Origin: Blastocatellia bacterium
Lineage (GTDB): Bacteria > Acidobacteriota > Blastocatellia > Pyrinomonadales > Pyrinomonadaceae
Assembly (NCBI GenBank): GCA_003487805.1
Contig: DNNE01000002.1
Location: forward strand, 28,119-60,917
Reading direction: 5' to 3'
Length of the DNA stretch: 32,799 nt
Below the pieces are notes generated by a model, which saw nothing but the letters and a program-made list of their open reading frames with translations, was not told the DNA's origin and did not search any database. The position numbers and the translations under genes are program-made. The first letter of the stretch is position 1, and every line of letters begins with the position of its first letter. This document shows, piece by piece, positions 8,501-17,495 of this stretch.

Positions 8501-11141
8501 CATCGTCCAGTTCGAGAACGGCGAGGCGGCGGTAAAGTTAATAGGCTCCGGAACGCCGGGCGAAGCTCGGATTCATGCTCAAACCGGGGAGATCGAGGCT
8601 GAAGATCGCATCCGAATGACTTCTGAAATGCGGCGCCCGATTCTGGTTGGGTTTGCCGAGATGAGTTTCGGCAACAGCATTCCTGAAGTCGCCTTACGAA
8701 ACGAACAGGGCAACTATCGCAGCAGACTGAGCTTCTTCTACAGCGGCCGTTTCCTCGGCAACAACATGCTGACGCTTTCTTACGATTCGCAACGGCCGAT
8801 TAACCGCACAGCCGGACGCGACCGGCTGTTCCAGATGGATCCGCTTGAGCGTGTATATCCATTGTTCGGCGATTCCTCGACGCGCTTTGAAGCGGCGCCT
8901 TCGAACTCGAAAGTCTACGCGCGCATCGATCACAAACGCTCGTTTGCCATGTTCGGGGATTTTGACACTGACATGGATGCGCCGCTGGCCGGGTACGCGC
9001 GCAAGCTTACGGGCGTCAAGGCGCACATCGAAAACTCGCGCGGTGATTTCATCACGGTCACTGGCGCGCGACCCGATACGGCATTTGCTCGCGACGTATT
9101 TGCCGCCGGGGCTTTGGGAATTATTCAGCTTTCGAACGCTGATATTCTTCCCGGGTCTGAAACCGTCATGCTGGAAGTCCGCGACCGGCGCAACCCGGAA
9201 GTAATCGTCTCTCGTGAAACTCTCGCCCGATCGATCGACTATAACCTCGACAGTGCGAACGGACGGCTGTTTCTGCTTCGTTACATCTCGACTTTCGATC
9301 GCGTCTTGAATCTCATGCAGATCGTAGTCACCTACGAGCATGGTGCGGCCGGCATGAACTCAGCAGTCTACACTGCGCGGGTGCGCAAGAACTTTAAGCA
9401 CATCGGGCTGAAACTCGGATTGTCTGCGGCTATGCAACGTGAAGCGACTGAGCCTGATTTTTTCCTGGGCGGTATCGACATTGAAAAGACGCTGCCGCGT
9501 CATGGCTCGTTGCAGATCGCCTGGGCCACCAGCCAGGGCGAAGTCATGGGCAGTGGAAACATCAGTACCACCAACGATGAGCGACACGACGGCACTGCAT
9601 ATCAACTCACCCTGGCTGAGCCGTTGCCTTTCCTGGGATCGACTGTCCGCGCGCGTTATGTGAATGCATCCGAACACTTTTTCAACCCATTCGGCGGAAC
9701 GGTGACGCCGGGTTCGCGACGCGGCGAAGTGACCGTCGAAATGAAGCCGCGCAAGGGTTCTATCTTACATTTCGGCGCGACCAGTGAACGCAATAAGACG
9801 ATCAACGTCAACAACGGCCGCCTAACTCTGTCGGCCGCGCTCGACGAAACTATTCGCGAACGAGTGAAACTGCATTTTGGTTTCGATCACCGGGCCTTGA
9901 CCGACGATCTCAACGAAAAGAAAACCGATTCAAACCTGGTAACAATCGGCGCAGACGTCCAGGTTACCGATAAGCTTCAGTTTTCGGCGAAGCGAGAACA
10001 GAATCTGGGCGATGCTGATCCGACTTATCCGACGCAGACGACACTCGCGGCCACCTATCAACTGAGCGCCCTGACCAAATTATTTTTCACGCAGAGATTG
10101 GCCGCCGCGCCGATTGTGCCGATTGCCGACTTCACGGCCAATGGCTTTGCCGGCTCGGGCTCGCGCCGCGAAACTGCGATCGGAGTTGAAACAAGGTTCG
10201 GCAAGTACACTTCGATGACCGGCCGCTATCAATTGGAAAACGGCATCAACGGCACGGATAGTTTTGCCGTCATGGGTCTGCAAAACCGTCTGCCGCTGAC
10301 GAAACAACTTTCGGTTGAACTCGGTTTTGAGCGAGGTTTTCATCTACGTGGTCCAAACAAAAGCTTCAACAGCGGCACTCTCGGCCTCGGTTGGCAGCCA
10401 ACTTCAGACTTCCGCGCCTCAGCGCGTTACGAATACCGAGATCGTGGCGGCGTTGGACAACTGTTTTCGGTTGCGGCGGCGGGCAAGTTGCGCGAGGGCG
10501 TAACGGCGTTGTCGCGTTTTCAATTCTCGCACGGTTCGACGGAAGGAAAATTGAATCAAGCGATGGAAGGAATGGCGGCGCTGGCAATTCGTCCGATTGA
10601 ATCGGACCGCACGGGACTGCTCTTCAGCTACACGCATCGATCGACGACCCAAAATGGGGCCGGCATAATTCCGACGCGCGATCGTTTGGATTCACTTTCG
10701 ACTGACGGTTACGATCAATTGACGAAGCGGTTGGAACTCTATGGCCATTTCGCTTTACGGTTGAGCGCTAACGGCCAGCCCGATCTTCCGTACGTCTCTT
10801 CGTTATCGTTCCTTACTCAGGCTCGTGCGCAATACCTTTTGACCAAGCGGATCGATTGGGCTTTTGAGACGCGCTTCCTTCTTCAGCCATCGTCACGCAC
10901 TTCGCGTGCAACGTATGCGACGGAAGCCGGCTTCTGGGTTCTCCCGGATCTTCGGCTTGGTGGCGGATATAATTTTACCGCGGCGAAAGAGCCGGCCGGC
11001 ACTGGAGTCCTGCCAACCCGGCGCGGTTTCTACTTTACGATTACCTCAAAGCTTTCGAACATGTTCGACCTATTTGGAACTTCAAAGGCCGGCTTGACGG
11101 ATTCAGACAAAAAAGCGGAGCCGGTGCAGGAAAAGCATTGA
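5577..11141 (+). CDS. Giant DUF11 / SdrD-B / Ig-like protein with C-terminal outer-membrane barrel
   Basis: Encodes 1854 residues. The ATG is kept because a signal peptide follows at once (KIRG, then LLALLLVIATTLTAHAA), although no clear ribosome site precedes it. Domains in order: N-terminal module shared with the upstream gene (~30-200); DUF11 (~218-350; NVVIKDRIPASIDYVPGS); a regulatory-like beta domain (~355-460); second DUF11 (~490-620; DVLISDRLPASFHYAEGS); SdrD-B-like (~632-735; VDTNTNGQFDENDRPMPGV); Ser/Ala-rich linker; Ig/Big-like region (~798-1015); and from ~1020 a long run of amphipathic strands to the end, read as an outer-membrane beta-barrel. The stretch YNLDSANGRLFLLR...IVVTYE resembles one seen in other large DUF11-linked outer-membrane proteins. 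It may anchor or export the neighbouring DUF11 proteins. That is inference. Confidence 0.85.
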   Translation: MTSPVHKIRGAAKLLALLLVIATTLTAHAADGSADAGTQISNRAEATYADDAGATYATVSPTVVVTVLAVATVVVTPDETASSDTVAPHDQVTRAFRVCNTGNNVDTFSIIRFDLTAPATLSALYFDNDASSSVNDGDALITLNQTASPQLPPHGCIGVLAVINTNDVAPQSSLALTLTARSNATNAVNGRGEDIGTIINDVGLGARLTDPNDSNRGPSKLINGLAQTVVTRAGEFSYVIAFKNSGDTAARNVVIKDRIPASIDYVPGSLQLNDRSVSDAVDNDEGSVQAGEINIQLARVNPGESNRISFRARMGAGSPAGTGLVNTATLTADNVPQISSSHATAIVDPFGVVFAGRGGSATPIAGARVEIATDQNNENLLALPSDNGFAPNEKNENPFVSDAQGHFSFVLGAVSDTAGMNYFMKASAKGYVDRLIQLSLRPTQSGFFSVTVHALDNQPLAAAGGFDLVHQDVSLADLAALVLNVPMFEPAGLQIIKSADRAQAEIGDVVTYRVEVHNPTSAPVKDVLISDRLPASFHYAEGSARISLGGAADEIIEPQLNNGELQFHIAEIPNGATARLLYRVRIGANAVEGDQANTAVASGVFPSGDRTTSATARAVVRVSAGVFSTRQVIVGRVFVDTNTNGQFDENDRPMPGVRLYLSNGQSVITDSAGMYNFPSLGDGPQVISLDPVSVPPGYALTNSGRESGKGWTRLLRTPIGGGALLRQNFALLKSVSSASADGSQDQLSQSAPAPSTSAKSASSPSGDESTAQREKTNLKVAGTYEIAATDKVEAVAPGDINIISPSANSVSMSPGAQIEARTALDWTVKLEINGEQISDKNIGVRSLDHKNQVATFTFVGINLKPGANKVRCTAVGPDGAVGKSQEIMIIGRGPAKRLQISSDRPEIQGGGNDSTVVRVKAFDEWNHPALDGQVGVETSLGQLMRLNDKSPAQALSQTAALTNSSAQQNASNAQLIVQFENGEAAVKLIGSGTPGEARIHAQTGEIEAEDRIRMTSEMRRPILVGFAEMSFGNSIPEVALRNEQGNYRSRLSFFYSGRFLGNNMLTLSYDSQRPINRTAGRDRLFQMDPLERVYPLFGDSSTRFEAAPSNSKVYARIDHKRSFAMFGDFDTDMDAPLAGYARKLTGVKAHIENSRGDFITVTGARPDTAFARDVFAAGALGIIQLSNADILPGSETVMLEVRDRRNPEVIVSRETLARSIDYNLDSANGRLFLLRYISTFDRVLNLMQIVVTYEHGAAGMNSAVYTARVRKNFKHIGLKLGLSAAMQREATEPDFFLGGIDIEKTLPRHGSLQIAWATSQGEVMGSGNISTTNDERHDGTAYQLTLAEPLPFLGSTVRARYVNASEHFFNPFGGTVTPGSRRGEVTVEMKPRKGSILHFGATSERNKTINVNNGRLTLSAALDETIRERVKLHFGFDHRALTDDLNEKKTDSNLVTIGADVQVTDKLQFSAKREQNLGDADPTYPTQTTLAATYQLSALTKLFFTQRLAAAPIVPIADFTANGFAGSGSRRETAIGVETRFGKYTSMTGRYQLENGINGTDSFAVMGLQNRLPLTKQLSVELGFERGFHLRGPNKSFNSGTLGLGWQPTSDFRASARYEYRDRGGVGQLFSVAAAGKLREGVTALSRFQFSHGSTEGKLNQAMEGMAALAIRPIESDRTGLLFSYTHRSTTQNGAGIIPTRDRLDSLSTDGYDQLTKRLELYGHFALRLSANGQPDLPYVSSLSFLTQARAQYLLTKRIDWAFETRFLLQPSSRTSRATYATEAGFWVLPDLRLGGGYNFTAAKEPAGTGVLPTRRGFYFTITSKLSNMFDLFGTSKAGLTDSDKKAEPVQEKH

Positions 11142-11158
11142 ACGCCGAGACGATCAAA

Positions 11159-13129
11159 ATGAAGCTTGCCCCCCGCGTTCTGCGAACCATAATAATTAGT
11201 CTCGCCGTCGTATTCGGCGGGCTCTGCCTCTGTTCGCAGTCGTTCGCTTCAACCAACGCATATGAAATCCGCGGCACACCCGACTTTGCAATCTACCAGC
11301 TCAATCTAACGACGAACGTGCTGACGACCCTCGTCTCCGCGTATCCGGGAGGCAGTTCAGCAACGCTGGCTCAACGACCAAGCGACGGCATGCTCTTCTA
11401 TGCCATCAACGCAACCAACGGCCAGGTCTATCGTTACAATCCGGCGACGCCCAGCGTCGCGCCAGTGGCGCTCACCAGCACGTTGGGCGCCAGTGTACCG
11501 GCTTCCCTGCGCATGGCTTTTAACGCGAGTGGGACGCTTTATTATTTGCCTGACACTGGAGTGCTCTACACGATCAATCAAGTAACGGGCGTCGCTACTG
11601 CCGGCCCGACGATTAGCGGTTTAGGCAGCGGCGGTGACATGGCCTTCAACTCCAGCGGAACTCTCTATGTGGTGAACAGTTCGCGACAAGCATTCACGGC
11701 ATCGCTTGCGGGCGGAGCAGCTACCTCGCTCGGGACAATAACGTTTCCCGGCGGCGCCACGCCCGCACCCATCGGACTGATATTCGACGGCAGCAACACG
11801 ATGCGCGTGCAAACGCAGAGTCCCAGCAGTCTCTATACCGTGAACCTGGGCACTCTGGCGGCGAGTTCGCCGGTCACGCTTGGCGGAGGCACCGCGTCAA
11901 CCGGCGATCTGGGAAACGCGACCGTTCCCGATCCCGACCTTTCGATTACAAAGAGTAGCGGCACGACCACCGTATATCAGGGCGGACCGGTCACCTACAC
12001 AATCGTCGTTACGAACAATACGAGCGCGTACGCGGTCACGGGCACCGTCACGGACACGGTGCCCGCCACCGTCACCGGTGTGACCTGGACTTGCGCGGCG
12101 TCTGCGGGATCTTCGTGCGCCGCAGCATCAGGATCGGGAAACACTATCAGCACCAGCGCGACCCTGGCGCCAAGCGGAACCGCAACCTATACCGTTAGCG
12201 GAACCGTCTCAACAACGGCGACGGGTACGTTGTCCAACACTGCGAGCGTGGCGGTGCCCAGCTTTCTTAGCGACACGACGCCGGGAAACAATTCAGCAAC
12301 TGACACTGACACCATCAACGTGCAAGCCGATCTATCGCTCACGAAGACCGATGGCGTCGCCAGCGTCACTGCCGGCAGCACCGTTACTTACACCGTCGTC
12401 GTCAAGAATGCGGCAACCAGCACTGGCGCTTCAAATGGATCGATCGTGACGGACACTGTGCCAGCAGTTATTACCAGTGTGACGTGGACGTGCGGCTCAC
12501 CAACCTTAAGCGCGACGTGCGGCGCGGCGAGCGGCAGCGGAAACACGATTAACACCACCGCGAATTTGCCCATAGGAGCAACCCTGACTTACACGGTCAC
12601 GGGAACGCTGTCTGTTTCCGCGACCGGAACCCTGGCGAACACCGGGAGCATCGTCGCGCCCGCCAGTGGCGTATCTGATCCAACTGATCTCAGCCGGACC
12701 GGCGCCGGCAACAACAGCGCCACCGACAGCGATGCCATCACGGCTATTCCCAGCGTTGCGTTGGTAAAATCGGTGAACCCTACCGGCAATCAGATTCCCG
12801 GAACAGATTTGACTTACACGATCGCGTTCACAAATGGCGGGGGCGTAGTCGCCAGAAGCCTGGTCGTCAGCGATCCGGTTCCTGCTAATACGGATTTCAA
12901 AGTGGGATCGGTAACCAGCTCGCTGGGCACCACGGGATTGACTGTCGCGGTCGCGTACTCAAACAACAGCGGCAGCACATACGCCTACCCGCCAGTAAGC
13001 GGCGGCGGCGGCGCGGCCGCGGGCTATGATCGGAATGTGACAAACGTGCGTTGGACGTTCACTGGAAATCTTAGTCAAACGCCGCCGAACAATGCGGGCA
13101 GCGTAAGTTTCATCGCAAAGATCAGATAA
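11159..13129 (+). CDS. Secreted propeller-like plus three-DUF11-domain protein
   Basis: Encodes 656 residues from the ATG at 11159, 17 nt after the previous stop. An in-frame TTG at 11138 overlaps that stop but adds residues before the signal peptide (MKLAPRVLRTIIISLAVVF, cut after SFAS). Residues ~37-250 form a propeller-like domain with repeated strands such as TNGQVYRYNP, GVLYTINQVTG and GTLYVVNSS. DUF11 domains follow at ~260-385, ~390-520 and ~530-656. The first two carry a paired-Cys motif (VTWTC...C) that could form a disulfide. Close spacing suggests translation coupled to the barrel protein. It could be the tip or adhesive component of the surface assembly, but no ligand can be named. 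Confidence 0.85.
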   Translation: MKLAPRVLRTIIISLAVVFGGLCLCSQSFASTNAYEIRGTPDFAIYQLNLTTNVLTTLVSAYPGGSSATLAQRPSDGMLFYAINATNGQVYRYNPATPSVAPVALTSTLGASVPASLRMAFNASGTLYYLPDTGVLYTINQVTGVATAGPTISGLGSGGDMAFNSSGTLYVVNSSRQAFTASLAGGAATSLGTITFPGGATPAPIGLIFDGSNTMRVQTQSPSSLYTVNLGTLAASSPVTLGGGTASTGDLGNATVPDPDLSITKSSGTTTVYQGGPVTYTIVVTNNTSAYAVTGTVTDTVPATVTGVTWTCAASAGSSCAAASGSGNTISTSATLAPSGTATYTVSGTVSTTATGTLSNTASVAVPSFLSDTTPGNNSATDTDTINVQADLSLTKTDGVASVTAGSTVTYTVVVKNAATSTGASNGSIVTDTVPAVITSVTWTCGSPTLSATCGAASGSGNTINTTANLPIGATLTYTVTGTLSVSATGTLANTGSIVAPASGVSDPTDLSRTGAGNNSATDSDAITAIPSVALVKSVNPTGNQIPGTDLTYTIAFTNGGGVVARSLVVSDPVPANTDFKVGSVTSSLGTTGLTVAVAYSNNSGSTYAYPPVSGGGGAAAGYDRNVTNVRWTFTGNLSQTPPNNAGSVSFIAKIR

Positions 13130-13153
13130 GAGACAGACCGGTGAGGAAAATAA

Positions 13154-13193
13154 AAGGCCGCCATCGGAATTCCGACGCGGCCTTGTTGTTTTT
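13154..13193. terminator. Bidirectional intrinsic terminator
   Basis: The 8-bp stem AAGGCCGC (13154-13161) / GCGGCCTT (13177-13184) is followed on the plus strand by GTTGTTTTT and on the minus strand by TTTTATTTT. It lies exactly between two convergent genes, 24 bp after one stop and 14 bp before the other. The loop holds the palindrome CGGAATTCCG, which could extend the fold. Confidence 0.85.
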
Positions 13194-13207
13194 GATCGAA
13201 AGACGCT

Positions 13208-13972
13208 CTATTGAATCACAAAGACGTCGTCGCCGACCGGCTGATTGAGCTTTATATCTTTCACTTTGTATTCGGCAAAGTATGCCCCCGCACCCGGCAA
13301 TTCAAATCGTTGAGTGAAATTCGTCGGAATCATCACTCCATCGTATTCCTTGAACTTGGAAATCGATGACCCGAAGGTAAAGCCGTTGTACGGAATAACA
13401 AACTCGCTAACTTGAGCGGTCGCCGGATCGATGTAGTAGTCGGTGGTGTTGCCTTCGCTATCTGCAATTCTAAAACCTCGCAATTTCTTCTTGTCAGGCA
13501 AAGCCGTGACCGTGTAGCCAGGTTGATCGAACTTGCCCAGGACCGGCAGCCCAAATTTGCTGGGCGGCGGAACTTCGACGCCCGGAATATTACTGACCGA
13601 TCTTTGCCCGTCATAAATTTGCTTAAAGATGAAGACGGGTTGCGCATTAATGTCGATGCGGACCTTATCGCCGGCGGTGACGATCGCAAACGTCCCCGGA
13701 ATAGACTGCGTCTGGTTCGGAGCATAAAGATTGGCCGTCCCGATCACCATCGAACTCTTCAGCTTCTTGAAATTCTCGCCGCCGAGCGCCATGAGCGCCG
13801 CGCGCGCCAGTTCCACCGGCGTAGTCTTGTCCGTGATCGCGATCGGCGCAGGGATGCTGCTCTTTGCGGCAGCGGCGCCGGTTGACTTGGCAGCGTCGGG
13901 CGTTTGAGCTAACGCTGATGACGCTGACGTGGCGATCAAAAGTAGAATGAGGCTTAAAGCGTATTTTTTCAT
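13208..13972 (-). CDS. Periplasmic LolA-like beta protein
   Basis: Encodes 254 residues. The ATG at 13972 has GAAGGAG 8 nt upstream and begins the signal peptide MKKYALSLILLLIATSA, cut near ALAQ. A longer reading frame exists upstream but would bury this signal. The mature part is mostly beta strand: ARAALMALGGENFKKLKS, MVIGTANLYAP, then FAIVTAGDKVRIDIN and a C-terminal DYYIDPATAQVSEFVIPYN. This order (helix, strands, then a term for how the parameter depends on a fitted value) resembles outer-membrane lipoprotein-sorting LolA/LolB-fold proteins of unknown ligand. It probably binds a lipid or hydrophobic ligand. It is the last gene of the minus-strand envelope block. Fold assignment is moderate; function open. 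Confidence 0.65.
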   Translation of the reverse strand: MKKYALSLILLLIATSASSALAQTPDAAKSTGAAAAKSSIPAPIAITDKTTPVELARAALMALGGENFKKLKSSMVIGTANLYAPNQTQSIPGTFAIVTAGDKVRIDINAQPVFIFKQIYDGQRSVSNIPGVEVPPPSKFGLPVLGKFDQPGYTVTALPDKKKLRGFRIADSEGNTTDYYIDPATAQVSEFVIPYNGFTFGSSISKFKEYDGVMIPTNFTQRFELPGAGAYFAEYKVKDIKLNQPVGDDVFVIQ

Positions 13973-14078
13973 CACGGGAACTCCTTCGTCTACGGAAATC
14001 AAGAAGGTAAGACTGAATTCGATCGATTTAACTTAAGACGCGCGGAGAACGACGATCGTTAACACGAAGATCGTAATT

Positions 14079-14121
14079 CGAAACTCGTAACTCAGGCGCG
14101 ATTACCTGAGTTACGAGTTCG
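14079..14121. repeat. Inverted repeat downstream of the receptor gene
   Basis: Arms at 14079-14096 and 14105-14121 pair over ACTCGTAACTCAGG and its complement, with one bulged A and an 8-nt loop. It lies 47 bp after the receptor stop on the minus strand. Neither side has a T-run, so it may protect mRNA 3' ends or be a dispersed element rather than a terminator. Confidence 0.65.
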
Positions 14122-14167
14122 ATGCTTGCCGCTCAAGAGAGCTATACGGCGTGATTCTTTGGAAAGT

Positions 14168-17100
14168 TCAGAAAGTAAATCTGAGATTGAGGTAGATGCG
14201 TCGATTGCCCGCGCCGGTGCTGCCGCCGCCGCCGCCAAACCCACCAAAGCCGCCGGCGAGTCCGAGCGATTGGCCGAAGTTCGGTGAGGACAAATTGCCC
14301 ACCGGGTTCGAGAGATTGACGCGATTGAATATGTTCTGAAAGTTCACTGATGCGGTCAGTGAGTATTTTTGGGGCGCGCTTGCACCACCAGGTCCGCCCA
14401 TCGTCATCATCTGCGGGCCACCGCCGCCGCCACCGCCGCCTCTTGGGCCACCACCGCCGCCGCCAGCCGCGCCGCCCATCATCCCACCGATCTTGTTGGC
14501 CGCTCCGCCCGCCTCGCGTTTAGGTGCTGCTGCGTCAGTTGAACTCTTCGGTTGTCCTTTTTGTTGCGAACTCGCCGCGCTGCGATTGGCCTCGCCGCCA
14601 AAACCAAACGTGCGACTAATTCGCAGGCTCACAGCCACATTACCGGGTCCCTGGCCGAAGTTGCGTGGAATGATCGCCTCACCTGGAAGCGGGTTGAGAT
14701 TGAAGTTTCCAAATCGGGTACAGCGAATATTGATGCTGTTGCAATCGGCGCCCGCAGCCGCAAAACTTGGCCGCTCGTTAGCGATGCGATCGAGGTTCGT
14801 GTCGCGGCCCGTGATGATATTGAATGGAGATCCGGAAGCGGCGACAACAAAGGGACTGAAGATGAGCTTCCACCACGGGGAGGTGATGGTGCCAAAGAGC
14901 GTAAAGCGGTTACGGACGTCGCCCGATCCCCGTCCGTATTCACCGGTAAAGTCGTACGAGTTAACCGGGAATGAATTAAATCCCTGTCCATCAGTGTCAT
15001 TCCTTGTTTTGCTCCAGGTGTAATTGCCTGAAAGTGAAATTCTCGGATTCAAGCGGCTATTAAAGCCGAGGCTGAAGTTCTCCTGGTGGTACTTGCCGCT
15101 GGATTCGTATTCATAGATGTCCCCCAGCGCGGGATTTGGCCGCAGGCCATTCGGCGTCGCCGCGGTAATCGTACCCGGCAAAGGCGCGTTGATGTCGCGC
15201 GTGCGAATCACGTGCTGGATGCGAATGTTATAGAAAGCGACGTAGCCACTGATGTTCTTGGGCAATTGCCGCTCAGCCTGAATGCCCATGAGATACACGG
15301 CGGGCGCCTGAAGATTCGACGCCACCCGGTAGGTAGTCTGCTGTGTCACCGGAAACAGAGCGAGTTGGGCCGCCGTCGGCACAATCGGAAACTGATTAAG
15401 AATGTTATAAACAGGACGCGCGGTCGCCAGATCCAACTGTGCCTGGCTTGGCGCGGTATTAAGCAGGAATGGTTCCGCAATCGCATATGAAAGCTCGTTA
15501 GAACCATTCAACCGATTAGCTTGCAGAGTCTGTCCTTCACCGAATCGATTGTAAAAAATCCCGCCGCCGCCGCGGATCACGGTCTTCGGTGGTTTCGTCG
15601 AGTTAGCAGCGCCCGGCGACCAGGCAAAACCAAAGCGTGGCGCAAAGTTGAATTTGCTGTTGATGTTGGTTTGGTTTTCGTAGCGCAGGCCATAACTCAA
15701 CATCAAGTTTGGTCGTATGCGCCAATCATCTTGCCCGTAAAAACCAAGATCCGTCTGCGATACGGATGCCTCGGGATTGCCCGTGTTAATTGAGAAAACC
15801 GAGGCGCCGCCGCCAAGTCTTCGAATGCAATCAGCGGTGGTTGTCCCCGCCCCGCAAAACGCCAACTGTTGCGCCGTCAGGCCCCGGGTTTGAATTAGGA
15901 TCGTTCGCCGGTAGCGTTCGATACTATTCAGTTGAATATCAGAGCCGGCGATAGGATTGTTGCTCGCGTCGAGCGCCGGACCAAAACCTCCTGAGAATGA
16001 CCAACTGCCGGCAAAGTTGCCCGGGCTGATATCGTCAATCTTGACGCCGCGCACGCGACCACCAAATTTGAGCGTGTGCAAGCCCTTCTGAATCTGAGTG
16101 AAGTTATTCAATTCCCAACGATTGCTGGTGTTGATTGCATGGCCCACGCCGGAACACGAAGTACCGCCAGAGACACAACCGCTGAACGCACCGCTGACAT
16201 TCAGGCGCGCGATGATATTGCTACCTAAGGACTCGCTTCGACCATGAGAGAATTGAAAGCGTGTTTCGTTGATCGTAAACGCGTTGATAACCGCGGTTTC
16301 CGTCAACTGAATATTTTGGTTCCTTGATGTGTTGGCGAAACCGAGCGAAGGCAGCGTAAACCCGCTAACTCCCTGGTTCTGGGTCTTTGACTCAAAGAAG
16401 TTATAGCGGGCGATCAACGTGTTCTTCGAATTGATGGCGTAATCAATGCGCGGCCCGATGTTCGTGTTCCGTCGCGGAACCAGGAAACCTTCGCCGAGCT
16501 GCACGATGTTGAAAGCCGGATCGAGAATCGTCGCCTGGATCAATTCGTTGTCATCTGTCTCGTTGCGATTTCCTTCGAAGTAGAACGATGCTTTCTTCTT
16601 TACGATGGGCCCACTGAAGCTGCCGCCAAATTGACGAATCTGAAAAGGCGTACGCTTGCTCGAGCTGGTCGCAAACGGGTTACGCGAGTTCAAGCTCTCG
16701 TCGTTGAAATTAAAGGTAGCACTCCCGCGAAACTTGTCTGTTCCCGGCCGGGTCAGAATGTCTATGCGCGCCGACGGTTGATCGTTTTCCGGCGCGAATG
16801 GATTCTGATTGATACGAATCTCGCGGATAGCTTCCTTGGGCGGCATGTTCGCGCCTGAGAAACCATCGATAAAGATTTGGCCGCCGTTTGGCCCAATTGC
16901 CGGACCAGCGAGCGCCTGCAATGCAGCCGCTAGTTCGTCCGGATCATCCGGGAGCGCGTCCAAATCTTTGCCACTAATCACCTGTTGGTTCGCGTTGTTA
17001 TTGCTGTCCGTACTGACGGGCGTATCGGCATTCACCTTAACCTGCGTTTCGATTGCCGCAATTTTCAGGGTGAGATTTACCGGATCGCGACGAGCCGCGG

Positions 17101-17395
17101 TCACATCAACTTCGGTCTCTTCAGAGGCCGCAAAGCCAACGCCAATCGCGTGAATCTTGTACTTGCCAGGCGCCAGGTTGGTAAACGAGTAGGCGCCGTC
17201 GGCATTTGTCGTAGCTGATTTTTGCGCGCCGCTCGCGTCAGTTAACGTGACGGTGGCGCCGACGATTGTCGCGCCAAACTCATCGCTGATCGAACCGCGC
17301 AGCGTCGCCCGATTCTGAGCGAAAACTGACATTGAGAATGCGACGACTAAAACGACGCAAGCAATAGGGGAAACTAACTTTCGAATATTCATCAT
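14168..17395 (-). CDS. Oar-like TonB-dependent outer-membrane receptor
   Basis: Encodes about 1075 residues. Several starts are possible (ATG at 17404, 17395 or 17392); GAG in the right place favours 17395 or 17392, just ahead of the signal peptide IRKLVSPIACVVLVVAFSM (cut after FAQ). Next comes a carboxypeptidase-regulatory-like domain (~25-110; TLRGSISDEFGATIVGATV), then a plug-like region (~125-230; QVISGKDLDALPDDPDELA, FIDGFSGANMPPKEAIREI, RIDILTRPGTDKFRG), then a large barrel ending in an aromatic RIYLNLRFTF. This is the Oar-like layout common in Acidobacteriota and Myxococcota. No TonB box was recognised. A Gly-rich stretch of ~40 residues lies close to the last strands. Substrate unknown; import of sugars or peptides, or adhesion, are all possible. 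Confidence 0.85.
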   Translation of the reverse strand: MMNIRKLVSPIACVVLVVAFSMSVFAQNRATLRGSISDEFGATIVGATVTLTDASGAQKSATTNADGAYSFTNLAPGKYKIHAIGVGFAASEETEVDVTAARRDPVNLTLKIAAIETQVKVNADTPVSTDSNNNANQQVISGKDLDALPDDPDELAAALQALAGPAIGPNGGQIFIDGFSGANMPPKEAIREIRINQNPFAPENDQPSARIDILTRPGTDKFRGSATFNFNDESLNSRNPFATSSSKRTPFQIRQFGGSFSGPIVKKKASFYFEGNRNETDDNELIQATILDPAFNIVQLGEGFLVPRRNTNIGPRIDYAINSKNTLIARYNFFESKTQNQGVSGFTLPSLGFANTSRNQNIQLTETAVINAFTINETRFQFSHGRSESLGSNIIARLNVSGAFSGCVSGGTSCSGVGHAINTSNRWELNNFTQIQKGLHTLKFGGRVRGVKIDDISPGNFAGSWSFSGGFGPALDASNNPIAGSDIQLNSIERYRRTILIQTRGLTAQQLAFCGAGTTTADCIRRLGGGASVFSINTGNPEASVSQTDLGFYGQDDWRIRPNLMLSYGLRYENQTNINSKFNFAPRFGFAWSPGAANSTKPPKTVIRGGGGIFYNRFGEGQTLQANRLNGSNELSYAIAEPFLLNTAPSQAQLDLATARPVYNILNQFPIVPTAAQLALFPVTQQTTYRVASNLQAPAVYLMGIQAERQLPKNISGYVAFYNIRIQHVIRTRDINAPLPGTITAATPNGLRPNPALGDIYEYESSGKYHQENFSLGFNSRLNPRISLSGNYTWSKTRNDTDGQGFNSFPVNSYDFTGEYGRGSGDVRNRFTLFGTITSPWWKLIFSPFVVAASGSPFNIITGRDTNLDRIANERPSFAAAGADCNSINIRCTRFGNFNLNPLPGEAIIPRNFGQGPGNVAVSLRISRTFGFGGEANRSAASSQQKGQPKSSTDAAAPKREAGGAANKIGGMMGGAAGGGGGGPRGGGGGGGGPQMMTMGGPGGASAPQKYSLTASVNFQNIFNRVNLSNPVGNLSSPNFGQSLGLAGGFGGFGGGGGSTGAGNRRIYLNLRFTF

Positions 17396-17495
17396 TGAAC
17401 TCATCTCATTAGAAAACAACCGCGCGCGATTGGGGGATCCGTTTCGCTAAACGCGGTTGCTCTGAAACCCAAACTGCGAGATCAGAGGAAATTAA

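Noticed and set aside
8694..9341. A 215-codon minus-strand open frame
   Set aside because: It is antisense to the barrel region of the 1854-residue protein, with arginine-rich composition and no recognisable domain; it is a high-GC shadow.
14079..14121. Intrinsic terminator for the receptor gene
   Set aside because: The stem is good but no T-run follows on either strand, so it is listed as a repeat only.
17420..17495. Short inverted repeat AACCGCG / CGCGGTT between the DUF5666 and receptor genes
   Set aside because: The arms are only 7 bp with a loop of over 25 nt, which is expected by chance in this GC-rich sequence.
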